Source of the DNA: Mesorhizobium loti R88b | GTDB lineage: Bacteria; Pseudomonadota; Alphaproteobacteria; Rhizobiales; Rhizobiaceae | Direction of reading: 5' to 3' | Length of the DNA: 64,000 nucleotides | NCBI RefSeq assembly: GCF_013170845.1 | Contig: NZ_CP033367.1 | Location: 7,069,001-7,133,000, forward strand | Notes under the pieces: generated by a model | Databases searched by the model: none | Seen by the model: the letters and a program-made list of their open reading frames with translations, nothing else | What the model was told of the DNA's origin: nothing | Part shown: one piece after another, positions 9,485 to 16,686 of the stretch | How the letters are laid out: each line of letters starts with the position of its first letter | Position numbering within the stretch: position 1 is the stretch's first letter | Position numbers and translations under genes: made by a program

Positions 9485-9523
9485 CTGAGGATTTCCGATT
9501 AAATTCAAATACATAGATAACAT

Positions 9524-9545
9524 TTCGATTCCGCCTCTGGCACCA
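9524..9545 (+). other. tRNA 3'-end-like 22-mer, possible att core
   Basis: The sequence runs TTCGATTCCGCC-TCTGG-CACCA, which is the T-loop, half T-stem, acceptor strand and CCA end of a tRNA (closest by eye to tRNA-Phe) but one base too short and with no 5' portion upstream. Isolated 3'-tRNA fragments of this kind are what tyrosine-recombinase integration leaves at the distal end of an island. Its place between the tra module and the TIR gene fits an old element boundary. Confidence 0.35.
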
Positions 9546-9599
9546 TCACCCTCTAAAATCGCTAAGCTATTCGACTTCACCATTTTCGCGCGAAATGGG

Positions 9600-9773
9600 T
9601 TAGGCTCGCTGTAGGCTCTCATTCCGATGGCAACGTGCGAAAACTACGACGCGCCCATGGCAGCGTGTCGTCTTTCCTTTGGCGACCTGGGCAACAAGAT
9701 CGGCAGTATCGTCAGCTGGGGGGTAGCCTGACGAAGCGAGAACAATCGCGGTTGCGACGGTGAGGATGCGCAC
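9600..9773 (-). CDS. Small hypothetical protein with N-terminal hydrophobic segment
   Basis: A 57-residue frame beginning at GTG 9773. The start is supported by an excellent GGAGG six bases upstream, better than the upstream ATGs in the same frame. The N-terminus (RILTVATAIVLASSGY) looks like a signal peptide or membrane anchor; the rest is short and basic with two cysteines. No family recognised. It is transcribed away from the TIR gene. Reality as a protein is uncertain. Confidence 0.35.
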   Translation of the reverse strand: MRILTVATAIVLASSGYPPADDTADLVAQVAKGKTTRCHGRVVVFARCHRNESLQRA

Positions 9774-9926
9774 GACTTTCCTCCCCCGAGAATTGCCGCA
9801 ACGGTAGCACATTCTGGTGGCGAGGCCGAGCATTACTAGAAATCGGATATTTCCGACGACTTGGGGGGCATCTCCGATAAAATATCCTTTAGATGAATGG
9901 TCATCGAAATTTCAAGGATGACCCGC

Positions 9927-10007
9927 ATGACACTTCTTCAAATCGCCTACGCAATGCTCGCTGTCTCGTATATTGTCGCTGAAGTGGCGCTAGCGTTGGG
10001 GCATTAG
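9927..10007 (+). CDS. 26-residue single-pass membrane peptide upstream of the TIR gene
   Basis: ATG 9927 is preceded by AAGGA with an 8-base gap and encodes 26 residues that are almost wholly hydrophobic (LLQIAYAMLAVSYIVAEVAL), then stops at TAG 10005-10007. The GTG start of the TIR protein follows with no gap, so translation is probably coupled. An in-frame ATG at 9918 is an alternative start. It could be a leader peptide, a membrane partner or a small toxic or inhibitory peptide; there is no homologue I recognise. Confidence 0.4.
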   Translation: MTLLQIAYAMLAVSYIVAEVALALGH

Positions 10008-10961
10008 GTGGCGGCTGAACAGGCTAAATATTCGCGTCGGACGGTTATCAAGGCTTGCGGGATCCTCGCCCATTTGGGTCATTCCGAACTGACGCAATTC
10101 TTCCTGGAATTAGGGCTTGAGGACTTTCGAGCCGAGCCTAGCGGTGGCGACAGTCGCCACGCACGGGCTATGAGGCTTGCAACCTATATTTCCCAACGAC
10201 CCGATAGCCGGACGATGGACGGGGCACTGGCTGCAAATGCGATTGTTGAGCAAGCGGCTTGGATTGATCGCGGCTATCCAGACTCGTATTTGGATTTGAA
10301 AGACAAAGATCGCAAGGATTTTTGGGACAGTCTGCAACTCGACAAGTACCAGTCGCATAATGGTGTTGTCGTGCCACTAGGAACCGAGACGACTGAACAA
10401 AAGCTCATGAGCGTGATTTTTGGAGAGCGCGAATCGGGAGCACCAGATGCGACCGAAGACGACTGGATACCAGCATCGGTCGAAACAATTGAGGAACCAG
10501 CAAAGGTGAAAAACAAAAAGATTTTTCTTGTCCATGGGCGCGATACCACGGCGCAGCACGAGGTCGAGCTGTTCCTGAGACATTTGGGCCTTGAACCGCT
10601 GGTGCTGAGCAGGCAGGCGAATAAAGGACGATCAATTCTGGTAAAGTTTCAGGAGGTTGCCAAGGGAGCATCGTATGCAGTCGTGTTGATGACGCCAGAT
10701 GATGTTGGCGGTCTGCGCGGGGAACCGGTTATAGAGTCGCGGGCACGGCAAAACGTCGTTTTTGAGCTTGGCTTCTTTATTGGGCAGCTCGGCGCTGAGA
10801 ATGTATGCCCCTTGCTTGGTGAGGGCATAGCAAAACCATCTGATTTTGACGGTATTGGATATGTAGCGTTCGGAACAAATCGACCGTGGAAAACGGAGTT
10901 GGCGAGGGAACTTCAGGAAGCCGGTGTGCCATTCGATCACCACCTTGTGTTTTCCGCTTGA
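10008..10961 (+). CDS. Predicted nucleotide-binding protein with C-terminal TIR-like domain (TIR_2/CAP12 type)
   Basis: A 317-residue soluble protein. Residues about 171-290 form the TIR-like fold of prokaryotic nucleotide-binding proteins: KIFLVHGRDTTAQHEV, VVLMTPDDVGG, and NVVFELGFFIGQLG with the expected catalytic Glu253. TIR domains of this family hydrolyse NAD+ in anti-phage systems such as CBASS and Pycsar. The N-terminal 100 residues (YSRRTVIKACGILAHLGHS) form a separate helical domain seen in several abortive-infection-like proteins. No CD-NTase, cyclase or Argonaute is adjacent, so sensing would have to be intrinsic. GTG start directly abuts the preceding tiny ORF. Base composition is lower in GC than the flanking chromosome. 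Confidence 0.75.
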   Translation: MAAEQAKYSRRTVIKACGILAHLGHSELTQFFLELGLEDFRAEPSGGDSRHARAMRLATYISQRPDSRTMDGALAANAIVEQAAWIDRGYPDSYLDLKDKDRKDFWDSLQLDKYQSHNGVVVPLGTETTEQKLMSVIFGERESGAPDATEDDWIPASVETIEEPAKVKNKKIFLVHGRDTTAQHEVELFLRHLGLEPLVLSRQANKGRSILVKFQEVAKGASYAVVLMTPDDVGGLRGEPVIESRARQNVVFELGFFIGQLGAENVCPLLGEGIAKPSDFDGIGYVAFGTNRPWKTELARELQEAGVPFDHHLVFSA

Positions 10962-11326
10962 GACATTGCATGCTCCGGCTATTTGGATGCCAGTAGCAAG
11001 TGAGGTATTCTACCGTTTCGTCGCTCTGTGCAGTGAGATCGTCGGTGCGGAGGTTGCACGGAACACCAGCGGATAGGATAAGGTGCACATCTGGTCCGTC
11101 GAAGTCGTCGAAGGCGAATAGACTCGCCGCCATCTGCCGTCGCAGTCCCTTCGATGCTAGATTTAGAGTATGTGTTACCAGGCGATGAGCGATCCTATTC
11201 GGCTGCGAGCATAGGTCAATGGAAGAACCGTCCTGAAACAGGTCCCTGCAAAGTCGAGCGTCGATGAAGTCATTGGCGGGCTGGGTCGAATAACAATCAG
11301 CCTTGTCGAGGTAGCACTCTACAGCT
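10962..11326 (-). pseudogene. Gene-like reading frame, perhaps the out-of-frame continuation of the adjacent small membrane protein
   Basis: On the minus strand a frame is open from about 11388 down to 10777, the last 185 bases antisense to the TIR gene. Its product has a natural-looking composition (NDFIDARLCRDLFQDG, then SLFAFDDFDGPDVHLIL) but no convincing start codon or ribosome binding site of its own. It overlaps the end of the 43-codon membrane protein in another frame. A single-base frameshift would join the two into one membrane-anchored protein of about 180 residues or more. This could equally be chance; no family recognised. Confidence 0.25.
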
Positions 11327-11458
11327 TCATTCTGCCGGGTCCAGCGGACGTTTCCACCACCATTTGATAAAACGGGCGAAGGCGACAACGCCGCCGATGA
11401 TGGCGATGATGCTAGCGATTACGCCCAAAATCTGGGCGAGGTCGATGGTGACGGTCAT
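11327..11458 (-). CDS. 43-residue single-pass membrane protein
   Basis: ATG 11458 is preceded by GGAGAAG at good spacing. The product has a short polar N-terminus, one hydrophobic helix (ILGVIASIIAIIGGVVAFA) and a basic, tryptophan-rich C-terminus (RFIKWWWKRPLDPAE), a typical N-out/C-in membrane anchor with a positive interface belt. It may be a complete small protein or the N-terminal anchor of a larger protein broken by a frameshift. No family recognised. Confidence 0.5.
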   Translation of the reverse strand: MTVTIDLAQILGVIASIIAIIGGVVAFARFIKWWWKRPLDPAE

Positions 11459-12360
11459 AGCTTCTCCGATCGCACGGGAGGATGCGCGTTGTGTGTTGTT
11501 TTGTCGGAACTAACTAAAACGTATTTAGCGTGTGGATGTTGCCCAATCACTAAATGTGCACAAACGGTACCAGCGACGCCTCGATTAGCAAACTGATTTA
11601 GCCATGAGGTTGGCGGCTCCGTAGGCAAAGAGTGCAAATAAAATGCTTGACATGGCGGGCCGACAAACACGTGAACAAAACCACAACCAAATCGATAAAA
11701 GCGCCCTTATATCAAAAGGTTGACTGCGTCCAGTCTGGCGGTTCGTCTTCATCTCAGCCACGTTGATCTCATAGGGAGACTGCATACGAACTGTCCCTCG
11801 CCTAATTGTGGAGGCCAAGGAGCACGCCACCATCGCCACAAAAGAAATCCAACACCAGCGATAGCGCTGACGATGGTGACGAAGTTCGGGCCTTCCGTCA
11901 GATTTCGTTATAAATGCCAGACGCGAACATGACTTCTCCATTCGCGCGTTTGACGGCGAGTTGAATAAGCGCTTGCTATTTCAGAGCGCGCAAGGGCCTG
12001 TTGAAAATCAGCTGCACGAAATCTAGTACCTCGTAGGATGACCTAGTACCTCGTAGGATGACTCGGTGACAAGAGTCGCGCTTAGAGCTCGATAAGTTTG
12101 TTGGATTTCTCAAACTTGCTTCCCGCTCGTCAGCCGCATTGACGCATTGTCTTCTCGCCGTCCAGCGGCCGGGCAACGAACCTTAGCCTCTAGTCCATGA
12201 TGTTACACTCCTTCCAAGGCACCTTGCTCTCCTTGCAAAATGGCCGAAAGTGTAAACATCTATACGGAATGAACTGTCAGCCATTCTCGGGAAGGGAAGC
12301 TGGGTGTTGATGCAGCTTATGTTATTGAAGCAGCCTAAAATTGCTCAGCTTTGACTGCTT
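11459..12360. other. Low-GC intergenic region without a supported gene
   Basis: About 900 bp between the small membrane protein and the 396-aa membrane protein. Short open frames exist on both strands but none has a start with a proper ribosome binding site or recognisable composition. It contains a perfect 20-bp tandem repeat at 12023-12062 and a GGGCCTGTTGAAAA string at 11994 that recalls an insertion-sequence end, unsupported by any transposase. Probably degenerated mobile-element DNA. Confidence 0.4.
12023..12062. repeat. Perfect 20-bp tandem duplication
   Basis: The unit CTAGTACCTCGTAGGATGAC occurs twice head-to-tail (12023-12042 and 12043-12062) in noncoding DNA. Most likely replication slippage or a duplicated binding site; there is no third copy. 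Confidence 0.85.
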
Positions 12361-13551
12361 CTATTTCGCGAGAGCCTCCTTCGCGAGAGCCTCATTTCGT
12401 TGATTGGCTATTACGACAGGCACCTTATCGTCCCAGCCAGGTGCGACGGAGCAGCCTTCATGGCCATCATCTCGGATGACGCGCAAGTCGACGGCGGGCT
12501 CTGTTTCCGATTGGATCGAGCTTATCGCCGCCCCAATGGCGGACATTAACTTCGGATCGGTCGCCTTATCGTCGCGAACCTGTTCTAGGACCGGCAAAGC
12601 TGCCTTGGCGTACCAGCCCATCCGGCCGAGGATTGACGCTATCTGAATATGGGTATCCAGGTCGCTTTTGGGATCAACCAGCTGATCAACCGTCCTATCA
12701 ACCGCCGATCTCTTATCGTCAGCCCATTTGGCGGCCTCTTCACTTAAGGCAGCACCAGTTTTCTCGACCGCCGCCAAAACACCGAGGTTGTACACTAGCG
12801 AAGAGATTTGGCGGTCCAGATTTTCGTTCTCTGCAACGGGAATATGCTGCCCGGGTGTCAGATAAATCATCTCCTTTGTGCTCAATGAGCTATCGTCTTC
12901 ATTGTAGAAAAATGCCGTCTCAATATCGAAGAGAAACCAATCGTAAGTGCCCGGGGCATCGTTGCCGAGGGTGATCGTGAATCGATCGGACTCATTACTC
13001 TTAATGTCCTGGCTTAGGGGAACGACAATCCGACAACCCTCTCCAGTGATCGGCAGGATAGCGTCGTAGTTCCAAGATATGTCTCGATAGCTAGGAAGCC
13101 ATGGAGATCGATCGATCCACACATGTTTTATGGTGATCACAGCGCGCGTAATTGACGCGATGGCGATCCCATCGTTGCGAAACGACACGTCCAGTTTTGG
13201 AAACGCTTTGGTGTTTTCGTCCCACCCCGGCCAGCGAGCGTACACCTGTGACGGCTCCACTACCTTTGCGTCAACGAGGTGCAAAGACCCTGTGAGTGAG
13301 GTGGATTTCCTCAAGTCGATATACGTATTCCAAGCCGCCAGAGCGAAGCCGCTAGCCAGCACGATGATGGCAGCGAAGAAACCGTAACGGAGTATGTCCC
13401 TCACGATCTGCGGAGCATCGGTTTGAGAGACGGGCGGAAGGATTCCGGAGCTGATCAGCGCCCTGTGAACGCCAAACATAAGGAAAAGAACGAACCCCAC
13501 GATCGCCAATGGATTGTTCAGATATGGAACGATTGCTTGAAAATACTGCAT
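12361..13551 (-). CDS. Hypothetical membrane protein (396 aa)
   Basis: Two N-terminal membrane helices (about 12-35 and 53-76) are followed by a large soluble domain of about 310 residues that starts with a beta-rich part (around 85-230) and ends in a helical, HEAT-like part (around 270-340: HIQIASILGRMGWYAKAALP). A strong GGGGAGGGG ribosome binding site precedes ATG 13551. The C-terminus carries a duplicated pentapeptide (EALAKEALAK) encoded by a 15-bp direct repeat at 12365-12393. No family recognised. Lower GC and location among mobile-element genes suggest acquired DNA; a phage-defence or surface role is only a guess. Confidence 0.65.
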   Translation of the reverse strand: MQYFQAIVPYLNNPLAIVGFVLFLMFGVHRALISSGILPPVSQTDAPQIVRDILRYGFFAAIIVLASGFALAAWNTYIDLRKSTSLTGSLHLVDAKVVEPSQVYARWPGWDENTKAFPKLDVSFRNDGIAIASITRAVITIKHVWIDRSPWLPSYRDISWNYDAILPITGEGCRIVVPLSQDIKSNESDRFTITLGNDAPGTYDWFLFDIETAFFYNEDDSSLSTKEMIYLTPGQHIPVAENENLDRQISSLVYNLGVLAAVEKTGAALSEEAAKWADDKRSAVDRTVDQLVDPKSDLDTHIQIASILGRMGWYAKAALPVLEQVRDDKATDPKLMSAIGAAISSIQSETEPAVDLRVIRDDGHEGCSVAPGWDDKVPVVIANQRNEALAKEALAK

Positions 13552-13716
13552 CGACCCCTCCCCTGCAGCGTTTCTTTCGCCAGTTTTGAATTACTGTAGC
13601 GCTTTCAACGGTTCAGCGATACGATGATATGATCAATAATTGGCAGGAAAAGGAACTACCAGGGAACAATTGGCTTTCGCTTCGCCGTGAGCATAATACC
13701 ACTACATCAGAGTTTG

Positions 13717-13941
13717 CTACTCTGACGGGAGACATCTCAGCATAGAGCCCCATGCCACGAAGAGCTCGACGCGTTTCCAGTCGCCGCACTTTCTAGGCTC
13801 GGGCAGGTCCACAAAAAGCCTCGCTCGACTTTTGGCCCGCTGGCCGCAGCGGTAGGAATTGTGCCTGATACCACCGGGGGCGTCACCAACGTCATGAAGA
13901 TGGTGCTTGTCGGCACAGGTAATGTCCCAGCTCACGGCCAC
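13717..13941 (-). CDS. Weak hypothetical small protein
   Basis: A 74-codon frame starting at GTG with a poor ribosome binding site. The product has four cysteines and several His (ITCADKHHLHDV, SYRCGQRAK, PRKCGDW), which could bind zinc, and shows faint similarity in layout to the translated region at 9600-9830 (YRCG, then a basic stretch, then another Cys). No family recognised; may be noncoding. Confidence 0.2.
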   Translation of the reverse strand: MAVSWDITCADKHHLHDVGDAPGGIRHNSYRCGQRAKSRARLFVDLPEPRKCGDWKRVELFVAWGSMLRCLPSE

Positions 13942-14044
13942 CCTGCAGAAATCACTTTGCTCACTTTAGGCTTCTGGCGGATTCAGTTTGCTTGGCACCC
14001 CCTCAACCGTAGGGCAAACTTCCCGTGGGGCTGCAGGAGGTGAA

Positions 14045-14485
14045 ATGAGAGCACGTGCAGCGACGCTTGGGGATCTCGAGGATGTCTTCCATGGCCTGTC
14101 CAAGCGGATGTCGGACGAGTATGCCGCGGCCGGCAAGGACAGCAAGGTCGCCTACGACAATCTGATGATGAATTTGAAGGAAGGTCGCGCGCACGCGCTG
14201 GTCGAGGGCGAGAAGGCCGTGGCGATCATCGCCTGGCATGAGAACAGCGATGCCGCCGATACGCTGTTTGCCGCGCAGGAGGATTTTTTTCGGGCCTCGA
14301 CCGTGCGGTTCTGCAAGCGGCATATCAGGCACATCCAGGCACTCGCCGGCAACCTTCCCATCCATTCGCGCAGCTGGCTGCAGGGGCCTGACGTCGCCAG
14401 ATGGTTCGGTGTCATCGGCTATGTCGAGAACGGCCAGGAGAATGGTGCCAACCTGTTTGAGCTGCCGCCGGCCCGTGCCGCATAG
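14045..14485 (+). CDS. Phage gp13-like (DUF2833) GNAT-type protein
   Basis: A 146-residue protein with an acetyltransferase-like layout: N-terminal RARAATLGDLEDVF, central ALVEGEKAVAIIAWHE strand pair, and a C-terminal WFGVIGYVENGQENGANLFEL that resembles the last strands of T7 internal protein gp13 and the DUF2833 family. ATG 14045 has GGAGG five bases upstream, so the in-frame codons before it are not used. In phages this protein is structural or packaging related; here it stands alone at the edge of the accessory region and is probably a phage remnant. Confidence 0.55.
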   Translation: MRARAATLGDLEDVFHGLSKRMSDEYAAAGKDSKVAYDNLMMNLKEGRAHALVEGEKAVAIIAWHENSDAADTLFAAQEDFFRASTVRFCKRHIRHIQALAGNLPIHSRSWLQGPDVARWFGVIGYVENGQENGANLFELPPARAA

Positions 14486-14678
14486 ACAGTCAAAACCACC
14501 ACGCGGTGAAATCGGCTATTCGGGCGGACACCTCGGCATTCAAAGACACTGTCCGACGCGATCTCGCGGAGACGCTCGTTCACATCACCCAGCTCGACAT
14601 GGCATACGAGCCTCGTTGATTTCCAGGCGCTTCCTGCGACTATCGGCCCAGTGATTGCGGCAGATAGAGGTCGAAACA

Positions 14679-15788
14679 ATGCATTCCGAATATTCCGATC
14701 ATGTCTTTGTCGACCTCGTGCCCGAGCAATTCGGAGGCTCGGAAACCATCGTGGCGCGATATCGCGGGCTTGTCGCCACCGCCTTTCGCTATCGATCCGG
14801 CGTTGCCGGTCTTCGCATCAGCAATGCGCAAGGCGAAATCATCTTGCTGCCGTTCCAGGGACAGCAGATTTGGAACGCAACGTTCCTCAACCGCTCGCTG
14901 ACCATGCGCTCGATGTTCGACGAGCCGGTGGCGACCCGGGATTATCTCTCCAACTACGGCGCGTTCTTCATTCACTGCGGCGCCACCGCCATGGGAAATC
15001 CGGGTCCGGTCGACCAACATCCGCTCCACGGTGATCTGCCCAATGCGCCCTACCGGGACGTGCAACTGATCGTCGGCAGCAATTCCGAAGGGCCTTTCAT
15101 GGCGCTGACGGGACGCTGCCGACAGACCGTCGCCTTCAGCCACGACTACATGATGAAACCTACAGTGCTGCTGCAACTCGACGCCAACAGCGTCAATGTC
15201 GATGTCAGCATCATGAACCTGAAACACTCGCCCATGGATCTGATGTATCTTGCGCACATCAATTTCAGGCCGGCGGACGACGGGCGTCTGGTCGACACCG
15301 TCGCAGATGATTCCACGGACATTGTCGTGCGCAAGGTGCTTCCGCCCTTTTTCACGCCGAGCGAAAGCTACCTTGCCTACCGCGATGCCATAGTCGCCGA
15401 TCCTTCGCGGCATCGTCTGCTGACCAAGGGCGAGCCGATCGACCCCGAACTCGTATTGACGATGAAAGCCAGGGCGGATGCTGAAGGCTGGGCGCACGCC
15501 CTGCAGGTTCATCCGGACCGCACAGCGGATTTCGTCAGCTTTCGTCCCGATGAACTCAATTATGCCGTACGCTGGATCACGCGCGGCGCCGACCAGGATG
15601 CGCTTGGCCTCGTGCTGCCGGCGACCGCCAAGCCCGACGGCTATCTTGCGGCCAAGGAAAGAGGTCGCCTGGTTCGCGTCGCCGCAGGGGAAACATTCCA
15701 CTGCGGCTTGCGCTTTGGCGCGATGATCGCTGAGGAGGCCGCAAGGCAGGAACGATTGATTTCAAAGGTTCGGGCCGGGAGCGCCTAG
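14679..15788 (+). CDS. DUF4432 family protein (aldose-1-epimerase-like fold)
   Basis: A 369-residue cytosolic protein with the pattern of DUF4432: an early GVAGLRISNAQGEIILLPFQGQQIW, a central HPLHGDLPNAPY histidine motif and a C-terminal FHCGLRFG. The family shares the galactose-mutarotase beta-sandwich and often sits near sugar-metabolism genes, but its substrate is not known. ATG 14679 has AGAGG upstream and is preferred over a TTG eight codons earlier. Its last four bases overlap the convergent esterase gene. Confidence 0.75.
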   Translation: MHSEYSDHVFVDLVPEQFGGSETIVARYRGLVATAFRYRSGVAGLRISNAQGEIILLPFQGQQIWNATFLNRSLTMRSMFDEPVATRDYLSNYGAFFIHCGATAMGNPGPVDQHPLHGDLPNAPYRDVQLIVGSNSEGPFMALTGRCRQTVAFSHDYMMKPTVLLQLDANSVNVDVSIMNLKHSPMDLMYLAHINFRPADDGRLVDTVADDSTDIVVRKVLPPFFTPSESYLAYRDAIVADPSRHRLLTKGEPIDPELVLTMKARADAEGWAHALQVHPDRTADFVSFRPDELNYAVRWITRGADQDALGLVLPATAKPDGYLAAKERGRLVRVAAGETFHCGLRFGAMIAEEAARQERLISKVRAGSA

Positions 15789-16660
15789 CGCGCGTCCCGT
15801 ATCGCGAACGCCGCCTGCACAGCGCGGTTGACCGTCGCCGGCAGGATCGACATGTGGTTTTCGCCGGCGTGCAGTTCGAAAGTGGCGCGGACGCCCGGCA
15901 AGGCGTCGAGACGCTCTGCCATATCTTGCGCGAATTCGTCGGTGCATGTCCGCTTTTTCTGCTGCAGGCGCTTTTCCTCGTCATCGGCCCCGATCTGGAA
16001 CGGCGCCAGCTTTTCGGTCTCGTACTCGCCTGCCGACAGGATCACGTTGGCCGTCAGGCCATCGGGGACAGCCGCCTCGAATGTTTCGAGAAAACGGTCG
16101 ATGGCGCGGTCTTCCCAATAGATGGCGGGGCTGGCCGCGATGAAGGTCCGGAACGAATGTGGGCGGGTGAACAAAGCGTAGAGCGCGAACAGGCCGCCGA
16201 AAGAATGGCCGTAAAGCGCCTGGCGCTTCTCATCGATCCTGGTCCGGCTGGCGACCCAAGGCTTCAGCTCATCCTCGATGAAGGTGAGGAATTGCCCTGC
16301 CCCGCCGGTCCTGACTTCCGGCGCGTTCTCATAGAAGGGCGGATAGGTCTTGCCCGGCGGCGGGCCGAGGTCCCATGAGCGGCGCAACGGGTCATAGGCG
16401 CCCCCGACGGGGTAGCCGATGGCGACGATGACACCCCAGTCGACATTGGTGCCCAGGGGATAGAAGGCCTGCGCCCGCATGGCGTCGACCGCCGTGCCGA
16501 TGACCGCGTTGCCGTCGGTCATGTAGAGCACCGGCCAGCCGGCCTCCGGCGCCGGCCCGGGCGGCACATGGATGAAGACCCGCCATGGGTCGCCACTATC
16601 TGCCGGGACGAAGTCGTGAACAGTGGCGTCGGCGATCAAAGCGGGCGTCGACTTGGACAT
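15785..16660 (-). CDS. Alpha/beta-hydrolase, siderophore esterase (Fes/IroE-like)
   Basis: A 291-residue hydrolase with the esterase-D/enterochelin-esterase fold: WPVLYMTDGNAVIG near residue 45, the nucleophile elbow GHSFGG with Ser153, and a C-terminal HAGENHMS that supplies the catalytic His. Long upstream open frames are an effect of high GC; ATG 16660 has GGAG six bases upstream. It lies 26 bp after fhuB on the same strand, so it is likely co-transcribed with the iron-siderophore transporter and releases iron by cleaving the imported siderophore. The exact substrate cannot be read from sequence. Confidence 0.8.
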   Translation of the reverse strand: MSKSTPALIADATVHDFVPADSGDPWRVFIHVPPGPAPEAGWPVLYMTDGNAVIGTAVDAMRAQAFYPLGTNVDWGVIVAIGYPVGGAYDPLRRSWDLGPPPGKTYPPFYENAPEVRTGGAGQFLTFIEDELKPWVASRTRIDEKRQALYGHSFGGLFALYALFTRPHSFRTFIAASPAIYWEDRAIDRFLETFEAAVPDGLTANVILSAGEYETEKLAPFQIGADDEEKRLQQKKRTCTDEFAQDMAERLDALPGVRATFELHAGENHMSILPATVNRAVQAAFAIRDAR

Positions 16661-16686
16661 GAATATCTCCACGGGAACAAAAAAGG

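Noticed and set aside
11700..11940. Minus-strand peptide NFVTIVSAIAGVGFLLWRWW similar in kind to the 43-aa membrane protein
   Set aside because: The frame has a stop just upstream and no ATG, GTG or TTG start before the hydrophobic part; at most a degenerate copy.
11994..12008. GGGCCTGTTGAAAA string resembling an insertion-sequence end
   Set aside because: No transposase, no second inverted end and no target duplication can be seen.
14640..15701. 353-codon open frame antisense to the DUF4432 gene
   Set aside because: The plus-strand frame has a ribosome binding site and recognisable motifs; the antisense product is His/Arg-rich noise.
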